A stretch of 64,000 nucleotides of DNA from the NCBI GenBank assembly GCA_964035015.1, contig OZ035997.1, positions 18,569,866 to 18,633,865 of the forward strand, in the 5' to 3' direction. How positions within the stretch are numbered: the first letter of the stretch is position 1; each line of letters opens with the position of its first letter. The notes under the pieces were generated by a model. The model searched no databases and was not told where the DNA came from. It was given only the letters and a program-made list of their open reading frames with translations. The position numbers were made by a program, and so were the translations under genes. Positions 44,001-57,100 of the stretch are shown in pieces. The stretch is from Corallium rubrum (lineage: Eukaryota; Cnidaria; Anthozoa; Scleralcyonacea; Coralliidae).

Positions 44001-47000
44001 CCCGGTTTTCCGAGATGAAAACGATTACATGGACATTTTCATCCGCTAGCCCGGCTGCGACACCGGGATCCCGGCAAACCGGGCTAGCCCGCTTGCCATG
44101 TAATCGAAATGATTGTTAAATTGTGCACAACGCTGTTCTTAAGGACTAACAATTCTATTAAAATCATAAATTACCTAAAACTGTAATTATTTTGTCCACC
44201 ACATTATATAACGCCCAAAAGTTTGGTGCCCAATACGCATGGCACAAACCGCGTTTGAATGGAAATAAACGCATTAAAACTTGTTGAAGCTGTCCCTGAA
44301 ACAATAAAAAAATTGATTAGTAATTTACAAAAAGCAATGTGTTCCCATTTCGTTACTGCTGCTACCCCACTGCAAATATTTTTAAAACAATTTTTAGCAA
44401 GCAATTTTTTAGCGAATTGCAAAAATGAACTGCCGCACCAAATTTATCGTATAGCACGTCATAGAAAAGTAAGAATGTCGCTGTGAGCTATCCTACTTAA
44501 AGAACATTAGTTCAGTCTGTTATCATTCTCTTCTGTAGGTTACAGATTGATCGAAAATTCATTCAAAAACTCATTAATAATTCATGAGGAAAACACAAAG
44601 GAAATCAGTATACCACGTCCGTGGTTTTATATCTGATAAAGAAACCTCCTGATTTACATAAACTTTAGCTTTGATTTTCTCGGCTTAGACAAAGTTATTT
44701 TTCAAACTTACTACGCCAATGAACTTACCAAGTGGGTCGTTTTTGAAGCTATTTAAAACGTTCGCAGTACGTATTTTATCAGATCTAAAACATTTGGCTA
44801 TCGCCTCGTGTTTTAAATCTGATAAATCACTGCTGCTCATGTTTTAAATATTACGTAAACAATAAATTATTTTATAACATCTTCAGCATAACATAACATT
44901 TTTATGTTAATATGGTGTTTTTCAGCTTGAAGTACTATTTCAAACATGAGCAGCAGTGTCGGCTATCGCTTCGTGTTTTAAATCTGATAAAACACGTACT
45001 GCGAATTTTTTAAATGGCTTCAAAAACTATCCATATAATAAGAAATCAATATAGAAATCAATTTTGAAAATTGAAGTTGTCTGAGCCGCAAAAACGAAGA
45101 AAAAGTTCGAAAATAGCGAAAATAGAAAACTCGAAAATAGCGAGCGTGTCTCTATTCCATATAGAGACACGTCACGGTCATGATTTTCCTTTGTGTTTTC
45201 CTCATGAATTATTAATGAGTTTTTGAAGTCAGTGGTATAAAGTTTCGTTTGGTTTTTCATGCAGTACAAGCTGTCGTAAGTTGTTAAACTTACAGTTGTC
45301 AAAATTATAATGGTTATAACTTATAATTGTTAAACAACAGTCAGAGCGTCCGGCTAGTATTGGGAAGGTTGTGGGTTCGAGTTCCGTCTGGAGATAAGAC
45401 GAGTTTAACAGTTACAATAGCTTATGCAGCAAAAACAAAACTTTAACATACCATTGCTATAAATGGACCAAACGATACAGCAAACACACATAACACAAGA
45501 ACACCAAGTTTCGTTAATTGCAGAGGCAATAAGTCCCAAAGATTGACACCAAACATGCGTTTCTTTGAAATATCTAAAAAAAAACCCACATTATGGCAAC
45601 TTTAAATATAATCAATATATACATTCACAAGTGAGTATATAATTTATCAGTGTTGAAGGGCATTGGCAATATAAATTAAGTTTAATTTGAAAGAACTCGT
45701 GAAATGATAAAAGAAGACCTTTCAAAACTTTTCCATATTTTCTTCGTTTTCAAGATATTTCAGTTTGTTTTATAAATGAGATGGTCTATGACGTCATAAC
45801 CAGGGTACGGCATTCGTAACACATAGCAAAATCACTTATTTTTGGTTTTCATCTGACGTCACGGCGGCCATATTGGTGCACTGAAACAATGAAATTGCGG
45901 CATATTGGTGCCCAATCTTCACCCTATGGGAATTTAACCCTATTCTTATTCAAACATTTCGTATTGTTTCACGTGTGAAAACGATCCATACCTCCATGAT
46001 TGTTCAGCTTGAAATGTTCAGTATCATGAAAAGTTTTAATGTGCAAAGCCTCAAGTGATTTTGTATGGTTATGACGTCAGAGATCATTATTTACATACCA
46101 AAGAAACTGAAATATCTCGAAAACGAAGAAAAATATGAAAAAGTTGTAAGTTTTCGTTTATATTGCCAATGCCTATAAAATGACCTCAAGTAAATATCTT
46201 ACCACGATCATGTTGTCCAAAGCAATAACGGCTTAGTATATAAACAAAGTTTAGATATGATAAATATACATTCTCAAGTGAGTATATAATATATTCTTCT
46301 TAAATGACCTCAAGTAAATATCTTACTTACCGTGATCATGTTGTGCAAAGCAATAACGTCTTAGTATATAAACAAAGTTTAGATAAGATAAATATACATT
46401 CTCAAGTGAGTATATAATATATTTTTCTTAAATGACCTCAAGTAACTACCTTACTTACCGTGATCATGTTGTGCAAAGCAATAACGTCTTAATAAATAAA
46501 CAAAGTAAGCAGGAGCGATGTACAAATAAATGTGTTTGAAATTAAGAAGAACTGCAAACCAGAATGCAGACCATAAAAACTCCTCCTATAACAACAATAT
46601 TGATAGGTATCATATATTGAATACTAGCTAGGTCTATACAGAGCATAGGCAAGTATAGTGCCCACGTTAATAGACATTTATACAGGCACGTAATTAATCT
46701 GTGTGCTTTGCAATTCAAAAATTCAGACTGCAAGTTAATTAATAAGAAGCCCCTGGTCGCTGTTTCATTTTCGTTTCGTTTCCAAAAAGGCGTCGTCGGG
46801 TTATCTCTACCCCCCGAGATATCTCGATGTAAGTTCATTTTCATGTTTGACTGAAAAATAAGATAACTCGGGGTGCCTAGAGATAACTTGGTCTGAGCGA
46901 TACGGTAACCCCAGAGCTAGAGTTTTCACACTTTTACCCGGGTTCTCTCAGGAGACAGGGTAATTTGACATAATTACGCATGCGCATTTTCTGCCTGGTT

Positions 47001-48348
47001 ACGTAGCTAAGTTAAATCGCTCAACCGTGCTGTATAAATATTAATGACGTATAAAACAAAAGATTCGTCAAAATTATTCTGCACCGCGTAAAAAAAAGGT
47101 ATCAAGTGATGAATCGAGCGGAAAGAACTCCACAATTTTGTTAAAAGCATGATACTACAGTATACCTTGAACGATGTAAAGCCATGGTAAAATTTCTGAT
47201 TTTATTTTCAAAACCAATGATTAAAATTAAAATTTAACATTTCAGCTTATCTAGCGTTTCACAGACCTAAGCAGGTAAGTAGGTAGGTAGGTTAGTCACA
47301 ACTAGCAAGTAAACATAAATATAGTTAACTTTGTACCTCCAACATCCTTGTAACAGATAAAATTAGTATTCCAAATAAAAAGCCGTTATACTGAAAATGA
47401 ATGTTTGTGGTTAAGTTAAGGAAATGTGATCAAAAAATTCAATACATAAATCATGACATATGGTATATTTAATTTTCGTAAAATGTAAAGTAGTACAAAT
47501 TTTCATTTTACTATCAAACGTCTATGGAAAATTATTATACAACTGCTTTAAAAACTGTCCAAATAACGCAAAAAATGAGTACAAATATACAGCGATATTC
47601 GGATGGTTAGTTATTTGGATTGTTTAATAGCCAATCAAATTTGTCACACCGGAGAGTACTTCATGTATGCTTATTATTTTGCCTTGGTGCAAGTCAGGCT
47701 ACTTCTCTGGCCTTTTTAGAGTTTTCTTTTTCCATAAAAATTTGTTGATCAGAGCAGTTGTATAATAAATCTCTTATAATGCGGGCTCGTCAAAACACGT
47801 AAAAATATACAGCGATACTACACATCAAAACATATAAGATATATGTAACCAATTAGCAATCAATTACATTCAATGGCTGTACCGTACATGCCTTCATGCC
47901 TTAATTCATCTGTCACTCTGTCAAACCTTGTTTTTATTTGCCCATTAAAATACCTGTTTCCAGCAAGCTTATTGGTTTAATCTTAGAGTGTAATTCTGTG
48001 AAAAAGTATAGTATATGTAGTATAAAGTATAGTGTTGTAAATATTTAAAAAATATTTGTGACGAACCTCTAAAATCATCTGAAGTTTAGCGTAGTGCTTC
48101 ATCAGAGTAAAATGTGGACTAAAGATCTTGGCAGTTCACTATCTTTTCGCTAAACTTTGTTGGTCATTTGAAAGGAGGGTCGTTTTCAAGAGAAAGTGAC
48201 TACGCAAATCTAGGGGAGTCCGGGGGCATGCACCACTGGAATTTTTTTAATTTGCCCATATGGTTATTTTGCGCAGCTAGTACTGTGAACAATTTAATTT
48301 CTATTTGTTATTCATGCACCGATTACTCTACTTGTAAGTAAACTATTA

Positions 48349-48380
<32 letters not shown>

Positions 48381-48455
48381 GTTATCATTATCATTATCAT
48401 TATCATTATCATTATCATTATCATTATCATTATCATTATCATTATCATTATCATT

Positions 48456-48508
<53 letters not shown>

Positions 48509-48531
48509 TATTATTATTATTATTATTATTA

Positions 48532-48610
<79 letters not shown>

Positions 48611-51080
48611 GTTAAATAGAGAATACATGGATGTGCGGAAATATGAAATTTATTTCGAGTGTTAACCAGGATATCTCACGAGTGAGCGAAGCGAACGAGT
48701 AAGATATCTTGGTCAACACGAGAAATAAATTTCATATTTCCGCACATCCACGTATTGTTCTGTTTATTATATAAAAAAAATTGTCCTATTGCCTTACAAA
48801 AATTGCATTACACTATAATGCTGATTCAGCGATAATCGTCACATGTGAGATTATCATGAATAATTGACGTGTTGTATTGTGCTGATCAGGCAAGCAACGA
48901 GAGCGTCGGGGGTCGCGGGGTGCCGTTAGTTTTTACGTTGTACTCTTTCTGACGCCTAAAACAAGTGATTTAAAACCTTTATAGTTAGGTCAAGAGTGTC
49001 CTCAGAATGCAGGAAATATTGATATTGAAATTCTTTATTAAGTAATCCTTATTATTATAAAATAGAGTGTTTTATTGATTTTCCGCCCCTAAAAAAATTG
49101 ATAAATAACCTAACTATAAAGGTTTTAAATCACGTGTTTTAGGCGTCAGAAAGAGTACAACGTAAAAACTAACGGTCGCACCCCGCGACCCCCGACGCTC
49201 TCGTTGCTTGCCTGATCAGCACAATACAACACGTCAATCTACCGAATTAATTCTAAGAATTACACGTATATACATGTTGAAAAAATAATAAAAGGATATG
49301 ATCGACTATGATAAGGCCAAAGTTAAAAATAACCAAAATGCTGACAAGTAAACCTCTCTTTTGTCTTTCAATCACATGTTTTGAAAATTGGGAAGCAGTC
49401 ACGGCACTTTCTCTTTGGCTGATATAGTAACAATAGTACCTGGAAAAAACAGGCAGTTTGAGTGAATTTGACAGGAAAAAATTGTTTTATATCTGTTAAT
49501 TCATTATAATTTTTCAGAACTGTAGCCATTACGTATTTTTTTGGCAGGTAGGAAAGCCGACGGAATGCTCCTTCATAAAGAAAAAAATATGTTTGTTTAT
49601 TTCACGCAGTTACGCGGTACTGCAGATAGCTAGCAAACACAAGCAGCAAAAGAGAATGCAAAAACATATTCAATACTTTTCAAATTTCACAATAAATTTT
49701 GAGTAAATAAAAGCTTTGCGATATGTCTACTAATGATAAGAAAACTATTTACAACCACGATTTAAATTCTCTCCATAATGGCGTACCGTCGCTCGAGCTG
49801 CTATTTATAGCCCAAACTGTGGATAAACAAACCAAAATTGACTTTGAAATGACTGCAAATGAGCCATTAATATCTATTGTTCGGACTGCAAGAATTGTGG
49901 GTAAAAGCGGACAAACCTAATAGTGACGTCACCACGACGGACCGCTATTAGTGAATTACAACGCAAACACTACTGACAGTTATTCTCTAAATATAAAATA
50001 TCCACTTTTTAACTCTTTACAGACACTAAAGCGGCCACTTTAAGAACTTTTTTTTTCTGACTAAACAATTTTCTTCAGGAAAGGGTTTCATGCTATAAAG
50101 TGTTAAACCAATAAACCATAGATCCGCATCAGGTGCATGGGCGTTGAACTATAAAAATACGTAAACTATATGGCACCTCCCTCTCTGAAGGACTGTTTGT
50201 CAACATGGTTTCAAAAGTTAGTATAGATAAAGCAAGAGCCCTCATCTTTCGTGGCCTTGGGCATCCGAACATACTTGTTATAAAGCGGTTATAGCTTTGG
50301 TGTTCAGTAACACACAATAGTTAAACTTCTGCATTTCTTCGTGTTTCTGTATATGAACAAAATTGTCAAAAATGTTTTTCAGCTAATCATGTTCGAAATA
50401 TTGACCGTGGGCACTTTCCTCTCGCCCAAAAACACAAAAAAATTCTGGTATAAATTCTTAAATAATTCTGTAGGGTTAAACAGAGCTTTTAAAACAGTAA
50501 TTGCACATTCTTAGAAACAAAAGTTAAGAGAAAATAGTGATGACTTGAAGAATAACAAATGTACAACTTACTGATAACAAGCATATACTAGCATCATGTC
50601 TGCAGCTACAACAGTGAGACGTTGAAACACAATGGTTGGCATGCTTGCATACTCCAGATTCTGAACATTGACCATTCCTGGATCCACCCAGAATGCTACT
50701 TGAGACAGAATAAATTCAAACCAAGCAAAGAATGGTGGGTAATCCAGCGTCCACTGTGATGTATCCTGTTGATTTGAAGAAAAACTATAATATATTTAAA
50801 ATACTCATTAATAATGCATGAAGAAAACACAAAAGAAATCATGACCGTGAAGGAGGTTGTATATCTGATACAAACCACGCGTGGTTGTATCATTTGATAC
50901 AACCACTAGTGGTTGTATATCAGGTCTATCTCAGCTCTAAAACATTCAAATTGAGCTTTTTCTGAATTAATCTGAACAAATATTACTCATATTTAGATCA
51001 AAGACTCGCAGTATTTTAAGCTATTTCGGCTCGAGCTTGTATATCCAATACAACACGGCCACTCATATTGTAAATAGTAC

Positions 51081-51143
<63 letters not shown>

Positions 51144-54100
51144 TAAAATACCAGAACACATGAAACAACACCTCGCTAAAGGTTCAATGTTTGCTAATGC
51201 CAAAAATAACATACTTCGATAAGTAGTGCTAATTTTTCTAGCTGAAAGATTGCTATGGCAAGAAAAACATGTGTATTCAATCACTGGCCATTTTGTCTAA
51301 TATCTCTAAACATACTACCAGAAAGACAAACGCAAATCAACAATTATTCCTTAATGCTTAGACAAGATAACACAAATCAACCTTCTTGGTCATGACAATA
51401 CATTAAACTAACATCACTGTTTTCTTTCTTCAACCAGGATTACAATGATTGTACGTAAAATGACCCAAGATAAACACCGTTGCCAAACGTTTGGCGACGT
51501 CCGAGCTCGTCCTCAGAAAAAGAGCGGGAAAATACTGAAATATTTGGACTGGACCGATAGTCCGACACAAAAGTTAAAATTATAAGCATACTACCGAAAC
51601 GATAAGATAGGTAATTTGTGCATGGCTTCTTTGTCAATATTGTAACATATTCTGAAATTACTCCTTCGTAATTTCTTTACCCTTTTTTTAAAACACAAAT
51701 GAATAGTCGAGTCTTACTTAGTCTTCGCTGTCTGGTTGTCACCACGGCTTCTATTGATATTTATTCTTGCGAATTCACGCATGCGCAAACGTTTGGCAGC
51801 GGTGTTCCCAAGACATGGTCCCGCACAACCGAGTGGGAAGACTACTGGGAACAGGGACGTAGCCAGGGGGGGAGCCGTGGGAGCCGTGGCTCCCCCCCTT
51901 TTGATATAAAACGACAGACATGTAAAACTACAAAACTGATGCAATATGAATTGTGTCAGGAAATAAACTGTAAACAGTGTATTCAATCTACTGAGTGTAT
52001 GCATTTTGAGTATCTATGTGACGTTTGCGTGTTTTGAGTATTTTATATGACGTTTTTTTACCTTTAGAGTCTGTAAAATCTTCCTCCAAAAGCCAGGAAA
52101 TGGCATTTCAGCGACTCTCGATTTCAAAATTTCCCGGGGGAGCATGCCCCCGGACCCCCCTAAAATTTTTTTTGATTTCGGCTCCCCCCCTTTCAAAATC
52201 CTGGCTACGTCCCTGACTGGGAACGATATTACAATAGGTTCTAACAAAACCGTCACCAAACGTTTGCACATGTGTGAGTTCGCAAGAGTAAACACTGCAA
52301 CAAATGTGAGAAATAGCCATGGCAACAACAACCAGACAGCGAAGACTAAAACTCAACTATTCATTTGTATTTAAAAAATGTGATATGAAAATTGCGAAAG
52401 GTCCATCTTAGAATATTTAAAGATATTAGTAATGCAGCTATACAGCAAGTACGAACCTTAAAATTTCAGTAGTTTTCTTCAAATTTGCAAGAAACGTGTG
52501 GCAGTCTCGTCAAATTACAGAATAACATTAGTTTCTCGTTCTTAATTGGTCGGAAGTCCGCGCAGGCACAAAACGTTTGGCAGCGGTTTTGTTTTAGGCT
52601 AGCCTCCTCCGCAAGCAACTTTGTGGCGTTTGGCACCCACACGGGGCTGGCACGCCAACCCACGTTGTGTTTGATGCAAAAAGCCATAGTGTACTGTGTA
52701 CTGTAAGCAATAACGTGCAATAAGATTTCTAACGTTTCAAAGAGCGTCGTTGTGCACTAATGGGCCAGCGTTGTGGCTAAACCGTGTCTAAACGTCGCGG
52801 GGCCTTCGCTCGAAACACGTTTATGCAGTACTGACCATCCTTGATGTAGTTTACACTGCATGTAGAAAAACAGAAGCAGTGATCACATAAGTTACAGAAG
52901 TTGCCCATTTTTATTCCAACATAACTGAGTAACCTGCTTGATCTTGCACTATTTATTATTATTTTGTTGACGCTTCTGACTTGCCAAGTTTTAAAGAATA
53001 CTCGATTTAGCGCTTACGCCAGCAACTACCTCGTAAAAAATTAGGCAGAATGCACGCGTTAAGTGTAAATTCCATACAAGCGCAATGCAACTCGATCTGT
53101 ACTTGCTGAGCGTTTCAAAAAATTCTACTCTGTTGTAGACTTGTAGGCTCGATTCCTGGTGTTGTGAGCCTGCGTTCCTCGCTCCCTGGATTGATGAATG
53201 ATGATTATAAGTGACAACTGCTGTACCACACAGGCATAATGTAGGCGTGGTTTTCTTATATTTTTTGTGCCAAGCAGACACAGCCGGCTAATGTTCACCA
53301 TGTCAAACGCGCACGATAATATGAGGCTACTGATTTCACATAAGCATTTTTAAAAATATATAAAAATATATAAAAATTAGCCACCTCCGCAGGCAACTCT
53401 GATGGCGGTCTTTCAACTGTTCAGGGCAATACTTTGGCTGAGATGCTTGCTATTTAATTTCGCCGAGCAGTCTCCCAAACAGAATTGGGCTGCTACGCCT
53501 ACGTACACAATAAGTGTTTTATGAGTTTTTCTGGTTCTGACCAGAACATCCATTCCATTGTGACTCCCATAACAAAATCACAAAATTTTAAGGTTAAAAA
53601 GGTTTTTTTCTGCCACTTTTAATTTAGCACAAAGCAAGCTTGCTTTAGATAAGGAGGCTGGGGAGATAATTTAAGTAATATATTTAATTCCTAAAAATTT
53701 ATATTTTAAGTCTTCGATTTAATGACTTATGGCCATGTGACTTGCGTGACGTCAGAAATGAGAAAGTTTCAATCACTGGCATTCTTATTTATTTTCCTGG
53801 CAACATATTAATTATTTTTAATTTTAACTTAATTTTGTAAGACTATTATAGTTAGACAAGATACAATGACACTCCAGTGAAGTTTGAGCAAAAACATTTG
53901 TAGTCAATGAAATAATGTTGCAAGTTTAATGTGACTCGCGTGACATAAAAATGTGACTCGCGTGATGAGTGGCAAATAACATAACAAAAACTCAGTTTAA
54001 AAAATAAAAAGTCAATGGTTTTGTTTTCTCATTGTTTGTAGGAGCCATTAATGCCATTTCCAATAATAATTTAGAACAAGGTATAAAGCTGGACAAATGG

Positions 54101-57100
54101 TGGTAGCCTGCGAATACAGCCGCCTCACATCGGGCGATCGCGGCAAAACGGACCGCCCGAGAGAGACGTCTGCGAGTCGAGAGTAAACGTTCCATAGAAA
54201 TGACGTCGAGTTCGTCCTGAATCAGGACGAAGCTGCTGATTGGCTTAGAAACTTAGAAAGGCTCAGACGCTCACATCAATCAATCAACGTCAATGCTCAG
54301 TTTCTGTCTCAAATTTCAAAGCGAAAGCTTAGTTATTGCCAAACAAAGGAAAACGGATAGCTATTCCTTTCGCAGCGAGTTCGATTTGCGATAAATTGCA
54401 AAATTTCCTATCGAAATCGAACGATTTTCCAGCATAGGCGTAGAGTTTTTTTTTGTCCAGGGGGTCTGAAGTGCTGAACACGGCCTTTTTAAGAATTTTC
54501 CCGTGGGGGGCGTTTACAAAACGACTCTTCTAGGAGAGTCCGAGAGAAATTTTTGAAATTTAGAGTTTTGGAAATGCCATTTCCTGCATTCTGAGGGGTG
54601 ATTTTTAAGAACACTGAAGGTCATGAAATGTCATAAAAACTAGTTAAAACACAACACATTTCAACAATTTTTCGATGTTGTGTTTACTGGGTTGTCTTAT
54701 CACTGTATATGGGTGCTTTTGGCTGACAGGAATGAGGCTGTAACAGTTACTTTAGCCTAACGAGTAACCTATAATTTGTGAATGGTGATTGATGAGTCAG
54801 TTGCTGCAAAATTTCTGCGGGGGGGGGGGCTCCCCCATTAAGATTTCTCGGGGGGCTAAAGCCCCTCAGCCCCCGCCGCCCCCCCCCCCATACTCTATGC
54901 CAATGTTTTCCAGTCATCAAGCGGGACTTCCTGTTGAATCTTTAAATGGCTGTAACCTAGTAACGTGCGTTTCAAATTACACTCAACCCGTCAACCGTGA
55001 GAATAACTATTCAACTGTCTGGACAGGACGTCCCGCTTGATGATGGGAAAGTCGTTCGATTTCGATAGGAAATCTTGCAATTTATCACATATCGAACTCG
55101 TGAAAAGAATAGCTAGCCGTTTTCCTTTGTTTGGCAATAACTAAGCTTTCGCTTTGCAATTTCAGATAGAAACTGAGCATTGATGTTGATCTTGATATTA
55201 GCGCCTGAGCCTTTGTAAGTTTCTAAGCCAATCAGCAGCTTCGTCCTGAATCAGGACGAACTACGCATCCGTATGGAATGTTTACTCTCGACTCGCAGAC
55301 GTCTCTCTCGGGCGGTCCGTTTTGCTGCGGTCGCCCGATGTGAGGCGGCTGTATTCGCAGGCTAGACAAATGGAAGCATCACTTTCTGAGAATTTGTATA
55401 AAATGGCTTTTATAATAGTGTTAAAGCAGCCAAATCAATATTTCAAGAATAGAATTTGAATTAAATACATCTATTTAACATTCTGTGTTGATTTGTTCCT
55501 TGATCCACTCCATTCGACTGATATGATTGAACGACTCAACGGCTTTGAATTCTATTCTTGTGACTCGCGTGACGAACTTGAGGGTGATTTTTCTCTGAAA
55601 CTACTGAAAATATTTTCCTAGATTTTGGGGGATTAATTTCATTAACTAAATCCGTGTTTACACGGCCAAAATTTAAGCAGTTAAGCGTGCTTAAAAATGC
55701 GCCACCTTGGCGCGTTAACATGGTCATTTAATAATCCCTTACTAAAACACGTACACCATTATTCAACATTACGGACGAGCTATATTTTTGGTTTTGGAAG
55801 CTTCGTATGGGTAGCGTGCGTCAAAGAACAACGGAAGACATCGTTACACGAGAAAGAGTAATAGCTAAAAGAAAGAAATAAACAAAGGAACAAAGAATAG
55901 CGAGATGGAAGCTTCTACAGCAGGGCAAAAAAATGGATTTTATCGTATTAACAACACCGTATTAATAGCAAGCGTTTTTCAATCCAGTTGCGTTTACGCG
56001 CGGCCAAGTTAAGCGCGATTAACTGATCGTGCTCAGTTTAATCCACCTCCTTGAGGTGGTGTAAACTAATCGCGATTAATTTACGCCGATCTGTTTACAC
56101 GGACATCTTAAGCCCGCTTAACGTTAGATGTGGTTCAGATCCCGCTGAAATTTTGACCGTGTAAACAGGGCTTAAGAGTACCAAGATCCAGTTATGATAG
56201 GCTTAAAGAAGTTGTTCAAATTGACAGGAAATGAGATGAATACTTTATGTGAAAATATTGTGACTCACGTGACACTAAAATGAGGGTGTTTTCAATGTGG
56301 GCTAACACAAAGCCAATACCTCATTTTGAAATTTAGAATTTAAAATAAGTTATTAAATAGCAATGGCAAGTTGAATACATACGATAATGAAGAAATTTAG
56401 TTTTGATACAAGAAATAGGACACTTTTTGTAAAAAGTAACAATATTTGTTTTAATCGATGCATAATAATCTATGTTCTTATTTCTGTTCCCAAAATGCCC
56501 ATGGCTAATTGTGGTAATTTTTTTTTCACACTCCAGAAGTGCATCAAACCCTCAGCTTGCCTGTGATACACTTTGAGTAATACTAGTACATGTATATACA
56601 GTAATACTGAGCTTCACATGAATTTATGTAGCTGTAATTCAATTGACACAGTCCCTTTTAAATTTTGTTCTATCAAAAGTTTTATTACAGTGGAACCCGG
56701 CCATACAACCACCCCGTTAATATGACCGCCTGTATTTACAACCACTTTTTTCTGGCCTAAATACATACTAAGTAGTGTATTATACTCCCCCATTAATAGG
56801 ACCACCCCGTTATTACGACCACTTTTTTCTGGCCTGACAGTGGTTGTATTAACGAGGTTCCACTGTAATTGTAGGCAAAACTCTATGCTGAAGATACACT
56901 GAATACTTTCAACCACCACACCAAGAATTATGCAATATAGAAAATGGAGACTGGGAAAAGTGACAGACACACCAAGATTGTGCAATTCCTTATCTTCACT
57001 TGTCTTCTTGCAGTTTTCAACATAGTGTGAAAACCATAGAAGCCATCAGGAAGAAGTTTAAAGCAAATAATAGATTGCTATGCCAATCACTTTTCAGTAC

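Larger units (their letters stand above)
42007..44174. other. ALG8 intron 8 with foldback elements
   Basis: This contains the palindrome at 43007-43112 (CACCGATAGTCACCTCGATT and complement) and the inverted-repeat element at 43690-44105. No coding exon was seen in the remainder. Confidence 0.65.

Noticed and set aside
47337..47390. Ordinary GT-AG model for ALG8 intron 4 (donor after CAACAT, acceptor TTTTCAG at 47391)
   Set aside because: The frame is kept, but four extra residues enter the conserved VDHIHFQYNG block, and perfect U12 donor and branch signals would be coincidental. It is kept as the stated alternative.
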